Below, piece after piece: positions 24,627 through 35,684 of a stretch of DNA of 64,000 bases (position 1 is the first letter of the stretch; every line of letters begins with the position of its first letter). The translations under genes were made by a program, and so were the position numbers. This DNA is from Pelomonas sp. SE-A7. Lineage in GTDB: Bacteria; Pseudomonadota; Gammaproteobacteria; Burkholderiales; Burkholderiaceae_C. The stretch spans positions 124,001-188,000 of the forward strand of contig NZ_JAUASW010000003.1 in NCBI RefSeq assembly GCF_030345705.1. The letters run 5' to 3'. Below the pieces are notes generated by a model. That model was given only the letters and a program-made list of their open reading frames with translations, was not told the DNA's origin and did not search any database.

Positions 24627-26171
24627 ATGCAATCCGGCCCCGACTCCCAAGACCGCCGCCAGCTGCTGCAGCTGCTGCTGGCCTCCGGTACCGCCCCCTT
24701 GTTCCTGCGTCACGCGCGCGCCGCCGACCTCGAGCGCTTCGGCCTGGGCCTGGCTTCGGGCTGCCCCAGGCCCGACAGCCTGGTGCTGTGGACCCGGCTG
24801 ACCGGCCCCGGCCTGGCCGAGCCGGTGCCGGTGCGCTGGGAACTGGCCGAGGACGAAGGCTTCCAGCGCCTGGCCGCCAGCGGCACCGAGCTGGCCGAGG
24901 CCGACAGTGCCTTCACGGTCCACGCCGAGCCGGGCGGACTCAAGCCCGACCGCTGGTACTGGTACCGCTTCAGTGCCCTGGGCCAGCGCAGCAGCACCGG
25001 TCGCACCCGCACCTCGCCGGCGCCGGATGCCCAGGCCAGCCTGCGTTTCGCCATCGCCTCCTGCCAGCGCTGGGACCACGGCCGCTATGCCGCCTGGCGC
25101 GACATGGCCGAGCAGGAGCTGGACCTGGTGCTCTTCCTCGGCGACTACATCTACGAATACAGCACCGCCCACGACAGCGATGCCCAGCGCCGCCACCAGG
25201 GCGGGCCCTGCCGCACGCTGGACGACTACCGCCAGCGCTACGCCCAGTACAAGAGCGACCCTCATCTGCAGCGCATGCATGCGCGCGCGCCCTGGATCTG
25301 CACCTGGGACGACCATGAGGTGTCGAACGACTGGGCCGGCGATCAGCCGGAAGTGCCGGACGCCGGCTTCCACGCCCGCCGCGCCGCGGCCACCCAGGCC
25401 TATTGGGAGCACATGCCCTTCCCCAAGGCCTGGCGTCCCCGCGACCCGGACCGTGCGGCGATCCGGCTCTACCACCATTGGGACTGGGGCCAGCTCGCCC
25501 GCATCATCACCACCGACGACCGCAGCTGGCGCGATCCGCAGGTCTGCCCCAAGCCAGGCCGCGGCGGCTCCAACACGGTGGACGAGCGCGACTGTCCCGC
25601 GCTGAACCAGTCCGGCCGGACCCTGCTGGGCGAGGCGCAGGAGCGCTGGTTGGCCAGGACCTGGGATGCCAGCCGCCCCTGGAACCTGCTCGCCCAGCAG
25701 ACCCTGATGGCCCGCCATACGCTGCGGGACACCGCCAAGGGAGGCGGCCGCTACTGGACCGATGGCTGGGACGGCTACCCGGCCGCCCGCGCCCGGCTGC
25801 TCAAGGACCTGGCCGGGGCCCAGGTGCCCAATGCGGTCGTGCTGGGCGGCGACGTCCATACCAACTACGTGGCCGGCCTGCGCCTGGACTTCGACCGGCC
25901 CGAGACGCCGCTGCTGGCCAGCGAGTTCTGCGGCACCTCGATCAGCAGCCATGGCGGCTCGCAGGACAAGCAGAACCAGGCCCTGGCCTGGAACCCGCAC
26001 GTGCTGCATTCGCGCACCGACCAGCGCGGCTACATGCGCTTCGAGCTGGCTGAGGGATTGATGAACGCCGAGCTGAGGACCGTGCAGTCGCACTGGGACG
26101 AGGCGAGCGCCATCGAGGTTCAGGCCCGCTTCGTCGTCGAAAGCGGCAAGCCGGGCCCGCAGCGCGCCTAG
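24627..26171 (+). CDS. phoD: Alkaline phosphatase D (PhoD-type phosphodiesterase), Tat-exported
   Basis: Secreted metal-dependent phosphomonoesterase/diesterase of 514 residues, expected to release phosphate from organic esters. The N-terminus has a twin-arginine motif DRRQLLQLLLAS and a cleavage site after HARA. PhoD signatures in order: FGLGLASGCPRPDSLVLWTRL, ASCQRWDHGRYAAWRDM, DLVLFLGDYIYEY, WDDHEVSNDWAGD, LARTWDASRPWNLLAQQTLM and LGGDVHTNY; they supply the Fe/Ca-site Asp, Tyr, Asn and His residues. It stands alone between divergent ligase-like and convergent pseudokinase genes. No Pho box is evident in the 127 bases upstream. Confidence 0.93.
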   Translation: MQSGPDSQDRRQLLQLLLASGTAPLFLRHARAADLERFGLGLASGCPRPDSLVLWTRLTGPGLAEPVPVRWELAEDEGFQRLAASGTELAEADSAFTVHAEPGGLKPDRWYWYRFSALGQRSSTGRTRTSPAPDAQASLRFAIASCQRWDHGRYAAWRDMAEQELDLVLFLGDYIYEYSTAHDSDAQRRHQGGPCRTLDDYRQRYAQYKSDPHLQRMHARAPWICTWDDHEVSNDWAGDQPEVPDAGFHARRAAATQAYWEHMPFPKAWRPRDPDRAAIRLYHHWDWGQLARIITTDDRSWRDPQVCPKPGRGGSNTVDERDCPALNQSGRTLLGEAQERWLARTWDASRPWNLLAQQTLMARHTLRDTAKGGGRYWTDGWDGYPAARARLLKDLAGAQVPNAVVLGGDVHTNYVAGLRLDFDRPETPLLASEFCGTSISSHGGSQDKQNQALAWNPHVLHSRTDQRGYMRFELAEGLMNAELRTVQSHWDEASAIEVQARFVVESGKPGPQRA

Positions 26172-26187
26172 GCCGTCGACCGGCGGT

Positions 26188-27180
26188 TCAGCGCGGCGTG
26201 CCGGCCGTCAGCTGGCGCCAGAAGCGCCAGAACCAGGCCATGCCACCGGGCGCGTCCTCGGTGGGCACGGGCTCGTCCAGCGGCACCGGACCGGAGTTCG
26301 GGATCGGCATCGGTGTCAGCGTCAGGGCCGAATGGCTCTCGCCGGCCAGCCAGGCACGCAGGTCCAGGCCCAGGGCCTCACTGTTGGCATGGCGCTGCTC
26401 AGGCAAGGGGCTGGCCGCCTTGTGGACCAGGGCCTCCAGGCTCAGCCGCTGGGCCGGGCTCAGCTCGGGCCAGCGCGTGGCCACGCTGTCGTGCTCGGGA
26501 CCGGCTTCGTGATGGTCGGGCAAGCGCTCGTGGACCAGCTCGCACAGCAGGGCGCCCAGCGCATAGGCCTCGCTCGACGGGCTGACAGCCCCGCCCTGGC
26601 GGCGCTCCGGGCTGGCGTAGGCCAGCAGGGCCGGATGCGGCGGCACGGGAATGTCTTCGTGGCTGAGATGCAGGCCCATCAGCTGCAGGCGACCATCCAC
26701 GCCCACCCACAGCAGGCTGGGGTCCAGCTCGGTCAGCATGAAGCCCTCGCTGTGCGCATGGGCCAGGGCGTCGCAGAGCTGCAGCAGCAGGGCCAGGCGT
26801 TCGCGCACGCCCAGCCTTTCGGTCAGGCTCAGGAGCGGCCGCGCCTCGACCAGGGGCAGGACCAGGAAGGGCTTGCCATGCGGCGTGACGCCGCTGTCCA
26901 CCGGCGTGACCATGCCGTGGTGCTGCAGCTTGGCCAGGTCGGAGGCCCCATCCGCAAAGCGCAGCATCAGGGCCGCGGCGTCGGCGGCGTTCTCGAACAC
27001 GATCAGGGCGGCCCGCTGGCCGCGGGCCAGGGCATGCTCGGCCCGGTACCACTGGCCGGCGGCACTCGCATGCAGGGCGCGGCGCAGCACCCAGACGCCC
27101 AGGCGCTGCTCGGGCACCAGGGTGGCCCCGGAAGGCGGGCCGGCGGCCGGCCGCGGACGATGGTTGAAGGCAAATCGCAT
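26188..27180 (-). CDS. Protein-kinase-like protein lacking catalytic residues (pseudokinase)
   Basis: A 330-residue soluble protein with the outline of a Hanks-type Ser/Thr kinase. WYRAEHALARGQRAALIVFE matches the VAIK strand but without the Lys. LLLQLCDALAHAHSEG is helix E. The catalytic loop HRDLKPSN is replaced by LTELDPSL and the DFG position reads MGL. HPALLAYASPERRQGG resembles the APE segment, and SEAYALGALLCELVHERLP the family's DxWSLG helix. All three catalytic motifs are therefore degenerate. The C-terminal 45 residues are Pro-rich and end in WFWRFWRQL. It converges on phoD. Likely a binding or scaffold protein; the start ATG at 27180 has no strong ribosome site. Confidence 0.72.
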   Translation of the reverse strand: MRFAFNHRPRPAAGPPSGATLVPEQRLGVWVLRRALHASAAGQWYRAEHALARGQRAALIVFENAADAAALMLRFADGASDLAKLQHHGMVTPVDSGVTPHGKPFLVLPLVEARPLLSLTERLGVRERLALLLQLCDALAHAHSEGFMLTELDPSLLWVGVDGRLQLMGLHLSHEDIPVPPHPALLAYASPERRQGGAVSPSSEAYALGALLCELVHERLPDHHEAGPEHDSVATRWPELSPAQRLSLEALVHKAASPLPEQRHANSEALGLDLRAWLAGESHSALTLTPMPIPNSGPVPLDEPVPTEDAPGGMAWFWRFWRQLTAGTPR

Positions 27181-27300
27181 TGCGGCCGATGTTAGCCAGC
27201 CCCCGTGGCGGCCGAAACCCAAGCCCCCCACGAACCGAGGGGCCGCGAGGATTCGCTCACGCCCTGAATCGGGGGGATGGCCTTGCGATACTTGCCGCCC

Positions 27301-28269
27301 ATGCAAGCCATTCTCGCCGTCACCTTGCCCTTTTTCGCCCTGGTGCTGTGCGGCTATCTGGCGGCGGCGCGCGGCGTACTGGCCGAAAGCGCCATCCCGG
27401 GGCTGAACGGCTTCGTGCTGTTCTTCGCCCTGCCCTGCATGCTGTTCCGCTTCGGCATGAACACGCCCGTGCTGGAGCTGCTCAACCCGGCCATGCTGGG
27501 CCTTTATGTGGGCGTAGCCTTGCTGATCGTCCTCGGCACCATCGCCCTGACCCGATCGTCGCGTGTCAACCTGAAGAACGCCTCGTTCGGTGCCTTGGTC
27601 GCCGCCTTCCCCAACACCGGCTTCATGGGCGTCCCCCTGCTGGTCGCCCTGTTGGGTCCCACGGCCGCCGGCCCGGTGATCTGCACCGTGCTGGCCGACC
27701 TTTTCATCACCAGTTCGCTGTGCGTGGCCCTGGCCAGCAGCCAGGATGCCGGCCCGGGCCGCGGGCGGGCAGCCCTGGGCCAGGCGCTGCGCGGCGCCCT
27801 GTCCAATCCACTGCCCTGGGCGATTGCGCTGGGCATGCTGGCCTCGGTCACCGGGCTGAGGCCGCTGGGGCCGGTCGATACCGTGGTGCGAATGCTGGGC
27901 GACGCTGCCTCGCCGGTGGCGCTGTTCACCATAGGCGCAGTGTTGTGGCGCTCGGGCCAGCACGCCCACAGCCGCACGCCGGTCTCGCTTTACCTGCCGG
28001 TGGCCCTGATCAAGCTGCTGCTGCATCCGGCCCTGGTGCTGGGTCTGGGTGCGCTGGGCCGGCGCTGGGGCCTGCTGGCGCTGAGCGAATTCCAGCTGCT
28101 GGTGCTGGGTCTGGCCGCCGCCCTGCCCAGCGCCAGCAACGTGTCGCTGCTGGCCGAGCGCTACGGCGCCGACAACGGCCGCATAGCCCGCATCATCATG
28201 GCCTCGACCGGCCTGGCCTTCTTCAGTTTCTCGCTGCTCGCCTGGCTCTTGATCAGCCCGGCAAAATAG
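27301..28269 (+). CDS. AEC family transporter (auxin-efflux-carrier fold)
   Basis: Inner-membrane permease of 322 residues with about ten hydrophobic helices in two halves. Family markers are LPFFALVLCGYLAAARGVL at the N-terminus, LPCMLFRFGMNTP, FPNTGFMGVPLLVALLGP with the crossover Asn-Thr-Gly-Phe, and ALPSASNVSLLAERYGAD in the second half. Related proteins export or import malonate, malate or other small anions; the substrate here is not evident. The ATG at 27301 gives the usual length; another ATG at 27277 would add eight residues and is possible. A TPR protein gene follows after 31 bases. Confidence 0.9.
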   Translation: MQAILAVTLPFFALVLCGYLAAARGVLAESAIPGLNGFVLFFALPCMLFRFGMNTPVLELLNPAMLGLYVGVALLIVLGTIALTRSSRVNLKNASFGALVAAFPNTGFMGVPLLVALLGPTAAGPVICTVLADLFITSSLCVALASSQDAGPGRGRAALGQALRGALSNPLPWAIALGMLASVTGLRPLGPVDTVVRMLGDAASPVALFTIGAVLWRSGQHAHSRTPVSLYLPVALIKLLLHPALVLGLGALGRRWGLLALSEFQLLVLGLAAALPSASNVSLLAERYGADNGRIARIIMASTGLAFFSFSLLAWLLISPAK

Positions 28270-28300
28270 CCACCCAGAAAAGCACCCCGGGGAGTCCTAC

Positions 28301-29041
28301 ATGCCCTTCATCGGAGCCGGCCTGCACCTGCTGGTCGCCCTGTTCTTTGCGATCCACGCCGTGCGGACCGGCCAGCCGCTGTACTGGCTGGTGATCCTGT
28401 TCATGTTCCCGCTGCTGGGCAGCGCGGTGTATTTCTTCGCCGTCTTCCTGCCCGGCTCGCGCCTGGAGCGCGGCGCACGCCGCACCGTGGCCGCCACGGC
28501 CCGCGCGCTGGACCCGGGCCGCGAACTGCGCGAAGCACGCGCGGCCCTGGAGGCCACCCCGACCGCGCAGAACCAGATGCGTCTGGCCAACGCGCTGCTG
28601 GAGGCCGGCCAGCCGCAGGAGGCAGCCGAGGCTTTCGAGATCTGCCTCAAGGGTCCGTTCGCCAGCGACGCCGAGATCAAGCTGGGCGCCGCCCGCGCCT
28701 GGCTGGAAGCCGGCCAGGCCGGCCGCGCCGTGAACCATCTGCAAGCGATACGCGCCGACCAGCCCGGCTTCCGCAACGACCAGCTGAGCCTCTTGCTGGC
28801 CCGCGCGCTGGCCGCCGACAAGCGCCATGAAGAAGCCCGCGCCGAGTTCGAGCACGGCCTGGCCCGCTTCGGCAGCTTCGAGGCTCATGCCGAGTACGCG
28901 ATCTGGGCGCTGCAACGCGGTGAACAGGCGCTGGCCGACAAGCTGCAGGCCGAGATCGAGAAGATGTGCCGTAGCTGGAACCGCCACACGCAGGAGCTGA
29001 ATGCCCCGGTACTGCGCCGGCTGGAAGCAGCCCGCCGCTGA
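28301..29041 (+). CDS. Membrane-anchored tetratricopeptide-repeat protein
   Basis: A 246-residue protein. Two N-terminal membrane helices (about 5-20 and 28-50; the second is LYWLVILFMFPLLGSAVYFF) resemble the phospholipase D nuclease N-terminal hairpin. A soluble helical part then carries TPR-like units: RLANALLEAGQPQEAAEAFE, LGAARAWLEAGQAGRAVNHL and LLARALAADKRHEEARAEFE. GGGGAGT seven bases before the ATG serves as ribosome site. The protein probably scaffolds others at the inner membrane. It sits between the AEC permease and an exported peptidase on the same strand, 7 bases before the latter. Function unknown. Confidence 0.85.
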   Translation: MPFIGAGLHLLVALFFAIHAVRTGQPLYWLVILFMFPLLGSAVYFFAVFLPGSRLERGARRTVAATARALDPGRELREARAALEATPTAQNQMRLANALLEAGQPQEAAEAFEICLKGPFASDAEIKLGAARAWLEAGQAGRAVNHLQAIRADQPGFRNDQLSLLLARALAADKRHEEARAEFEHGLARFGSFEAHAEYAIWALQRGEQALADKLQAEIEKMCRSWNRHTQELNAPVLRRLEAARR

Positions 29042-29048
29042 TTCGCCG

Positions 29049-31430
29049 ATGCTGATGCGCCGCGCCCTGCTCCTGCTCTCTCTCTTGACCGTCCTGGGCC
29101 TGGCCCAGGCGCAGGAGCCTGCCGGCTACATGCAGCCAAGCAGCGCGATCCGCCAGGTGCTGGACGCACCGGCCCTGCCCCGGCCGCTGGTCTCGCCCGA
29201 CCAGCAGACCCTGGCCTTGCTTGAGCTGCGGCCCTATCCCTCGATCGAAGAGCTGGCTCGGCCGGTGCTGCGCCTGGCCGGCCTGCGCTTCGAGCCCGGG
29301 CCGGGCACGCCGCAGCCGCTGCAGGTCCTGCAACGAATCCGGTTGCGGACCATCAGCGCCACCGAAGCCTCGGAGCGGGTGATCGAGCTGCCGCCGGGCG
29401 GCAGCTTCCACAGCTTCGTCTGGTCGCCCGACGGCCAGCGCTTCCTGCTGGAGCGGCGGCTGGACCAGTCCAATGAACTGTGGGTGGGTGAGGTGGCCAG
29501 CGGTCGACTGCGGCCCATCGCCGGACTCAAGCTGAACGACGCCTTGGGCCAGGGCGAGCAGGCCTGGCTCAATCCCCAGGAACTCGTGCTGCTGAGCGTG
29601 GCCCGCCGCGGCCCGCCACCCAAGCCCACGCCGCGACCGGCGGTGCAGGAGGCCAGCGGCCGGGCCTCGCCCGAGCGCAACTACTCCGACCTCCTGCAGT
29701 CGCCGTACGACGAGGCGCTGTTCGAATACCACGGCCGCTCGCAGATGGTGCTGGTCAACATCGCCACCGGCAGCTCGCGCGAGATCGGCGAGCCCCAGCT
29801 CTATAGCAGCGTGAGCAGTGTGGGCGCCGGCCAGTACCTGCTGACCGAGCGCCTGGTGCGGCCGTTCAGCTATGACCTGACCTGGGACGACTTTCCCACC
29901 GTGGTCGAGGTGCGCTCACGCGACGGCCGCCTGATCAAGGAGCTGGCCCGCATGCCCATGCGCAAGGGCGTGTCCATCGACGGGGTGCTGGTCGGGCCGC
30001 GGGTCTTCTATCCCGCACCGACCAAGGAGGCGGCGATCTACTGGGTCGAAGCGCTGGACGGCGGCAACAACAACGCCCGCGTGCCCTTTCGTGACCGCCT
30101 GATGCGCCTGGACCCGCCCTTCAACGGCGAGCCGCGCGAGGTGCAGCGCATGCCGCACCGCTTCACCCAGCTGCGCTTCCTGGACGACGGCCAGCAGGCC
30201 CTGCTGACCGAGACCGACCGCAACCGCGCCTGGGTGCGCACCTATCTGCTGCCGCTGAACGGCGCGCAGAGCAAGCCGCTGTTCGAATACGCGCAGCGTG
30301 AGCGTTATCGGCATCCCGGCTTCCCGCTGATGCGCCTGCTACCCAACGGCCATGCGGTGATACGCAGCAACGGCCAGGGCGAGATCTTCATGCTGGGTCA
30401 GGGCGCCAGGCCCAAGGGCGAGCAACCCTTCATAGACCGGCTTTCGCTGCGCGACGGCGCCAGCACGCGGATCTTCCAGTCCAACGAGGCGATCTACGAG
30501 CAGCCACTGGCCCTGCTGGAAGGCAACCGCGTGCTGATGACGCGAGAAAGCCCCAGCGAGCCGCCCAATGTCTACCTGCGCGACGGCACCGGCCTGCATG
30601 CGCTGACCCGCTTGAGCGACCCGACCCCGAGCCTGCGACGCATCCACCGCGAGTTCGTCAGCTTCAAGCGCGCCGACGGCGTGGAGATGTCGTTCTGGGT
30701 CAACCTGCCACCCGACTACAAGGAAGGCGAGCGCCGGCCCACCCTGGTCTGGTCCTATCCGCTGGAGTTCAACGACCCGACCTTGGCCGGCCAGGTCAGC
30801 GGCCCCACCAGCCGCTTCGTGCGCTTCTCCGGCCTGGCGCCGCAGCTGCTGGCGCTGGACGGCTATGTGGTGCTGTCGGACGCGACCATGCCGGTGGTCG
30901 GCGACATCCGCTCCATCAACGACGGCTTCGTCGAGCAGATCACCATGAACGCCCGCGCCATCCTCGACAAGGCCGAGTCGCTGGGCTACACCGACCCCAA
31001 GAAAGTCGCCGTGGGCGGCCACAGCTACGGTGCCTTCATGGTGGCCAATCTGCTGGCCCACACCGACCTGTTCAGGGTCGGCATCGCGCGCAGCGGCGCC
31101 TACAACCGCACGCTGACACCCTTCGGGTTCCAGAGCGAACGGCGCTCGCTGTGGGATGCGCGCGAGACCTATCTGCGCCTGTCGCCGCTGATCTACGCCA
31201 ACCAGATCAAGGAGCCGCTGCTGCTGATACACGGCGATGCCGACAACAACTCCGGCACTGTGCCGCTGCAGAGTGAACGGCTCTACCAGGCACTGGCCGG
31301 CCTGGGTGGCACGGTGCGCTTCGTGTCGCTGCCGCACGAGTCCCACGGCTATGCGGCGCGCGAGTCGATAGGCCACACGCAGTGGGAGATGAGCCACTGG
31401 CTCAGACAGCACTTGGGCGAACCCAAGTAG
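29049..31430 (+). CDS. Exported S9-family serine peptidase (prolyl oligopeptidase / glutamyl endopeptidase-like)
   Basis: Secreted serine peptidase of 793 residues. A Sec signal (LMRRALLLLSLLTVLGLAQA) precedes a beta-propeller-sized region (about 30-530) with dipeptide patterns such as SFVWSPDGQRFLLER, and a C-terminal alpha/beta hydrolase. The triad is visible: Ser659 in VGGHSYGAFMVANLLAH, Asp near 732 in HGDADNNSGTVP and His766 in LPHESHGYAARES. The long propeller with the phrase LVWSYPLEFNDP matches the glutamyl-endopeptidase branch (S9D), so cleavage after Glu is possible but unproven. An ATG two codons downstream is an alternative start. Likely periplasmic peptide turnover. Confidence 0.9.
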   Translation: MLMRRALLLLSLLTVLGLAQAQEPAGYMQPSSAIRQVLDAPALPRPLVSPDQQTLALLELRPYPSIEELARPVLRLAGLRFEPGPGTPQPLQVLQRIRLRTISATEASERVIELPPGGSFHSFVWSPDGQRFLLERRLDQSNELWVGEVASGRLRPIAGLKLNDALGQGEQAWLNPQELVLLSVARRGPPPKPTPRPAVQEASGRASPERNYSDLLQSPYDEALFEYHGRSQMVLVNIATGSSREIGEPQLYSSVSSVGAGQYLLTERLVRPFSYDLTWDDFPTVVEVRSRDGRLIKELARMPMRKGVSIDGVLVGPRVFYPAPTKEAAIYWVEALDGGNNNARVPFRDRLMRLDPPFNGEPREVQRMPHRFTQLRFLDDGQQALLTETDRNRAWVRTYLLPLNGAQSKPLFEYAQRERYRHPGFPLMRLLPNGHAVIRSNGQGEIFMLGQGARPKGEQPFIDRLSLRDGASTRIFQSNEAIYEQPLALLEGNRVLMTRESPSEPPNVYLRDGTGLHALTRLSDPTPSLRRIHREFVSFKRADGVEMSFWVNLPPDYKEGERRPTLVWSYPLEFNDPTLAGQVSGPTSRFVRFSGLAPQLLALDGYVVLSDATMPVVGDIRSINDGFVEQITMNARAILDKAESLGYTDPKKVAVGGHSYGAFMVANLLAHTDLFRVGIARSGAYNRTLTPFGFQSERRSLWDARETYLRLSPLIYANQIKEPLLLIHGDADNNSGTVPLQSERLYQALAGLGGTVRFVSLPHESHGYAARESIGHTQWEMSHWLRQHLGEPK

Positions 31431-31440
31431 GCGCGCGTTG

Positions 31441-33531
<2,091 letters not shown>

Positions 33532-33846
33532 CTTGCCGGCCTTCGCTCAGGCTTTAGCTGAGCTTTGATACGCAAGTCACTGATTTGCAAAGGCTGGGCC
33601 TCGAATCTTGCAAACTGTGGATAACTTTGTGGGGAAGATACGCACAGGCCGGCTCCGCGCCTGGAAAGCCCTTGGATTCCCCTGTCGCGCCGAATTCGTG
33701 CGACATGCGTACTTGTATGAAAAATCAAGGACTTAGCCGGCAATCGGGAAAACGAGAACTTGCGCCGCAGCAATCCCGACAGCCGCACACCGCTTGCACA
33801 CATTTGGGGATAAGTCCCTACCCTGAGTGCTTACTTCACGAACGGA
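33532..33846. other. Gene-free spacer between hemE and priA with two DnaA-box-like sites
   Basis: The longest non-coding stretch in the window (315 bases) and noticeably A+T-richer than its surroundings. It contains a perfect DnaA consensus box on the minus strand at 33616-33624 (TGTGGATAA on plus) and a one-mismatch copy in the same orientation at 33805-33813 (TGGGGATAA). GATACGCA is repeated at 33567 and 33637, and GCTCAG/CTGAGC forms an inverted repeat at 33545-33563. No long open frame is credible. It must hold the priA promoter. I do not see enough boxes or a dnaA gene to call an origin. Confidence 0.5.
33616..33624 (-). promoter_or_regulatory. Consensus DnaA box upstream of priA
   Basis: TTATCCACA on the minus strand, an exact match to the strong DnaA box, located 85 bases before the priA start codon in an A+T-richer segment. 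One perfect 9-mer is expected by chance only a few times in a high-G+C genome of this size range, so it is suggestive but not proof of binding. Confidence 0.45.
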
Positions 33847-34938
33847 TCAGACCGTTGCTCGCAGCTTGCGCGAATGGCTGTGCACCGCCTCGACCAGGGC
33901 GCTGACATGCTCCGGCGGCGTGAACTGGCTGATGCCATGACCCAGGTTGAACACATGGCCACCCCAGCGACCGTCGGCGCGCTGCGGCCGGCCGAAGCTG
34001 TCCAGCACGGCACGCGCCTGCTCGGCCACCGCCTCGGGCGGGGCGAACAGCACATTGGGGTCGAGATTGCCTTGCAGGGCCACGCGGTCGTCGAGCTGGA
34101 CGCGGGCGCGAGCCAGGTTGACGGTCCAGTCCAGGCCCACGACGTCGGCGCCGGCATCAGCGATTTCGTCCAGCCACAGGCCACCGCCCTTGGTGAACAG
34201 GATGCGCGGAATGCGCTGGCCTTGGTGTTCGGTCTTGACCTGGGCCAGCACCTGGCGCGAATAGGCCAGGCTGAAGCGCTGGAAGGCGCCGTCGGCCAGC
34301 ACGCCGCCCCAGGAGTCGAACAGCATCACCGCCTGCGCGCCAGCCTCGATCTGGGCATTCAGGTACCGGGCCACAGCCTCGGCATTGACCGCCAGGATGC
34401 GCTCCATCAGGTCGGGGCGCGAATACATCAGGGCCTTGACGTGGCGGTAGTCGTCCGAGCCGCCGCCCTCGACCATGTAGCAGGCCAGCGTCCAGGGGCT
34501 GCCCGAGAAGCCGATCAGCGGCACGCGGCCGTTCAGCGCCTGGCGGATCGAACCGACGGCGTCGAACACGTAGCGCAGCTTGTTCATGTCCGGCACTTCG
34601 AGTGCCGCCACCGCGGCTTCGTCGCGAACGACCTTTTCGAACTTGGGACCCTCGCCCTGCGCGAACGACAGGCCCAAGCCCATGGCATCGGGCACGGTCA
34701 GGATGTCGCTGAACAGGATGGCTGCATCCAGCGGATAGCGTTCCAGCGGCTGCAGAGTGACCTCGGTGGCGTAGTCCTTGTTCGTCGCAAGGCCCATGAA
34801 GCTGCCTGCCTTGGCACGGGTGTCGCGGTACTCGGGCAGATAGCGGCCGGCCTGGCGCATCAGCCACAGCGGCGTGTAGTCGGTCGGTTGGCGCAGGCAG
34901 GCGCGCAGGAAAGTGTCGTTTTGCAGCGGGGACGTCAT
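33847..34938 (-). CDS. hemE: Uroporphyrinogen decarboxylase
   Basis: Cytoplasmic haem-pathway enzyme that removes four carboxyls from uroporphyrinogen III to give coproporphyrinogen III; 363 residues, normal length. Signatures are PLWLMRQAGRYLPEYR near residue 25 (substrate-binding Arg pair), AILFSDILTVPDAMG, GFSGSPWTLACYMVEGGGS with the second family pattern, DSWGGVLADGAF and NLGHGISQFTPPE near the C-terminus. The ATG at 34938 starts TSPLQNDTFLRACLRQP, the usual N-terminus. It is divergent from lemA with 94 bases between, and upstream of priA on the same strand, an arrangement common in Burkholderiales. Confidence 0.97.
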   Translation of the reverse strand: MTSPLQNDTFLRACLRQPTDYTPLWLMRQAGRYLPEYRDTRAKAGSFMGLATNKDYATEVTLQPLERYPLDAAILFSDILTVPDAMGLGLSFAQGEGPKFEKVVRDEAAVAALEVPDMNKLRYVFDAVGSIRQALNGRVPLIGFSGSPWTLACYMVEGGGSDDYRHVKALMYSRPDLMERILAVNAEAVARYLNAQIEAGAQAVMLFDSWGGVLADGAFQRFSLAYSRQVLAQVKTEHQGQRIPRILFTKGGGLWLDEIADAGADVVGLDWTVNLARARVQLDDRVALQGNLDPNVLFAPPEAVAEQARAVLDSFGRPQRADGRWGGHVFNLGHGISQFTPPEHVSALVEAVHSHSRKLRATV

Positions 34939-35032
34939 GGCCGGGATTATCCGCTGCCATACTGGCGCCCTTCGCGCCCTTGAACCGTCCGCGGCTGCCT
35001 CTACCTTGTGGCAGCACCACAGGAGGATGCTG

Positions 35033-35677
35033 ATGAACCTGATCCCGTTGAAGCGCTCGCTGGCCCTTTCCACCGTCGTCGTCGCCGCCCTGGCCTTGAG
35101 TGGCTGCGGCTACAACGAATTCCAGCGCCTGGACGAGCAGAGCACGGCCGCCTGGAGCGAGGTGCTGAGCCAGTACCAGCGCCGCGCCGACCTGATTCCC
35201 AACATCGTCAACACGGTCAAGGGCGAGGCCAATTTCGAGCAGGAAACGCTGACCAAGGTGGTCGAGGCGCGCGCCAAGGCCACCAGCATCAATGTGACGC
35301 CGGAGCTGGCCAAGGACCCCGAGGCGCTGAAGAAGTTCCAGGCCGCCCAGGGCGAACTCTCCAGCGCGCTCTCGCGCCTGCTGGTGGTCAGCGAGAACTA
35401 TCCCAACCTGAAGGCCAACCAGGGCTTCCAGGACCTGCGCGTGCAGCTGGAGGGCACGGAGAACCGCATCACCGTGGCCCGCAACCGCTATATCAAGTCA
35501 GTGGCCGACTACAACGTGCACGCCCGCTCCTTCCCGAGCAATCTGACGGCCATGATGTTCGGCTACCAGACCAAGCCCAACTTCCAGGTGCAGAACGAGG
35601 CCGCCATCACGACGGCACCGACGGTCAGCTTCGACACCAAGCCCGCCGCGCCGGCCGCCCCTGCTGCCTCCAAGTAA
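35033..35677 (+). CDS. lemA: LemA family lipoprotein
   Basis: Membrane-associated helical-bundle protein of 214 residues. A lipobox LALSGC near residue 23 suggests lipid anchoring, followed by the LemA opening YNEFQRLDEQSTAAWSEVLS and the family core QRRADLIPNIVNTVKGEA, AQGELSSALSRLLVVSENYP and ENRITVARNRYIKSVADYN. AGGAGG six bases before ATG 35033 decides this start over an ATG directly abutting it. First gene of a three-gene unit with two TPM-domain proteins. LemA/TPM pairs are widespread and thought to act in membrane-protein quality control or envelope stress, but the precise role is unsettled. Confidence 0.92.
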   Translation: MNLIPLKRSLALSTVVVAALALSGCGYNEFQRLDEQSTAAWSEVLSQYQRRADLIPNIVNTVKGEANFEQETLTKVVEARAKATSINVTPELAKDPEALKKFQAAQGELSSALSRLLVVSENYPNLKANQGFQDLRVQLEGTENRITVARNRYIKSVADYNVHARSFPSNLTAMMFGYQTKPNFQVQNEAAITTAPTVSFDTKPAAPAAPAASK

Positions 35678-35684
35678 GCCAGGC

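Noticed and set aside
22710..26093. A 1127-codon open frame on the minus strand over the ligase-like and phoD genes
   Set aside because: It runs antisense to phoD and out of frame with the ligase-like gene, with biased composition and no motif. It is a shadow.
33532..33846. Replication origin between hemE and priA
   Set aside because: Only two DnaA-like boxes, no dnaA or dnaN nearby and no clear unwinding element; kept as a regulatory observation only.
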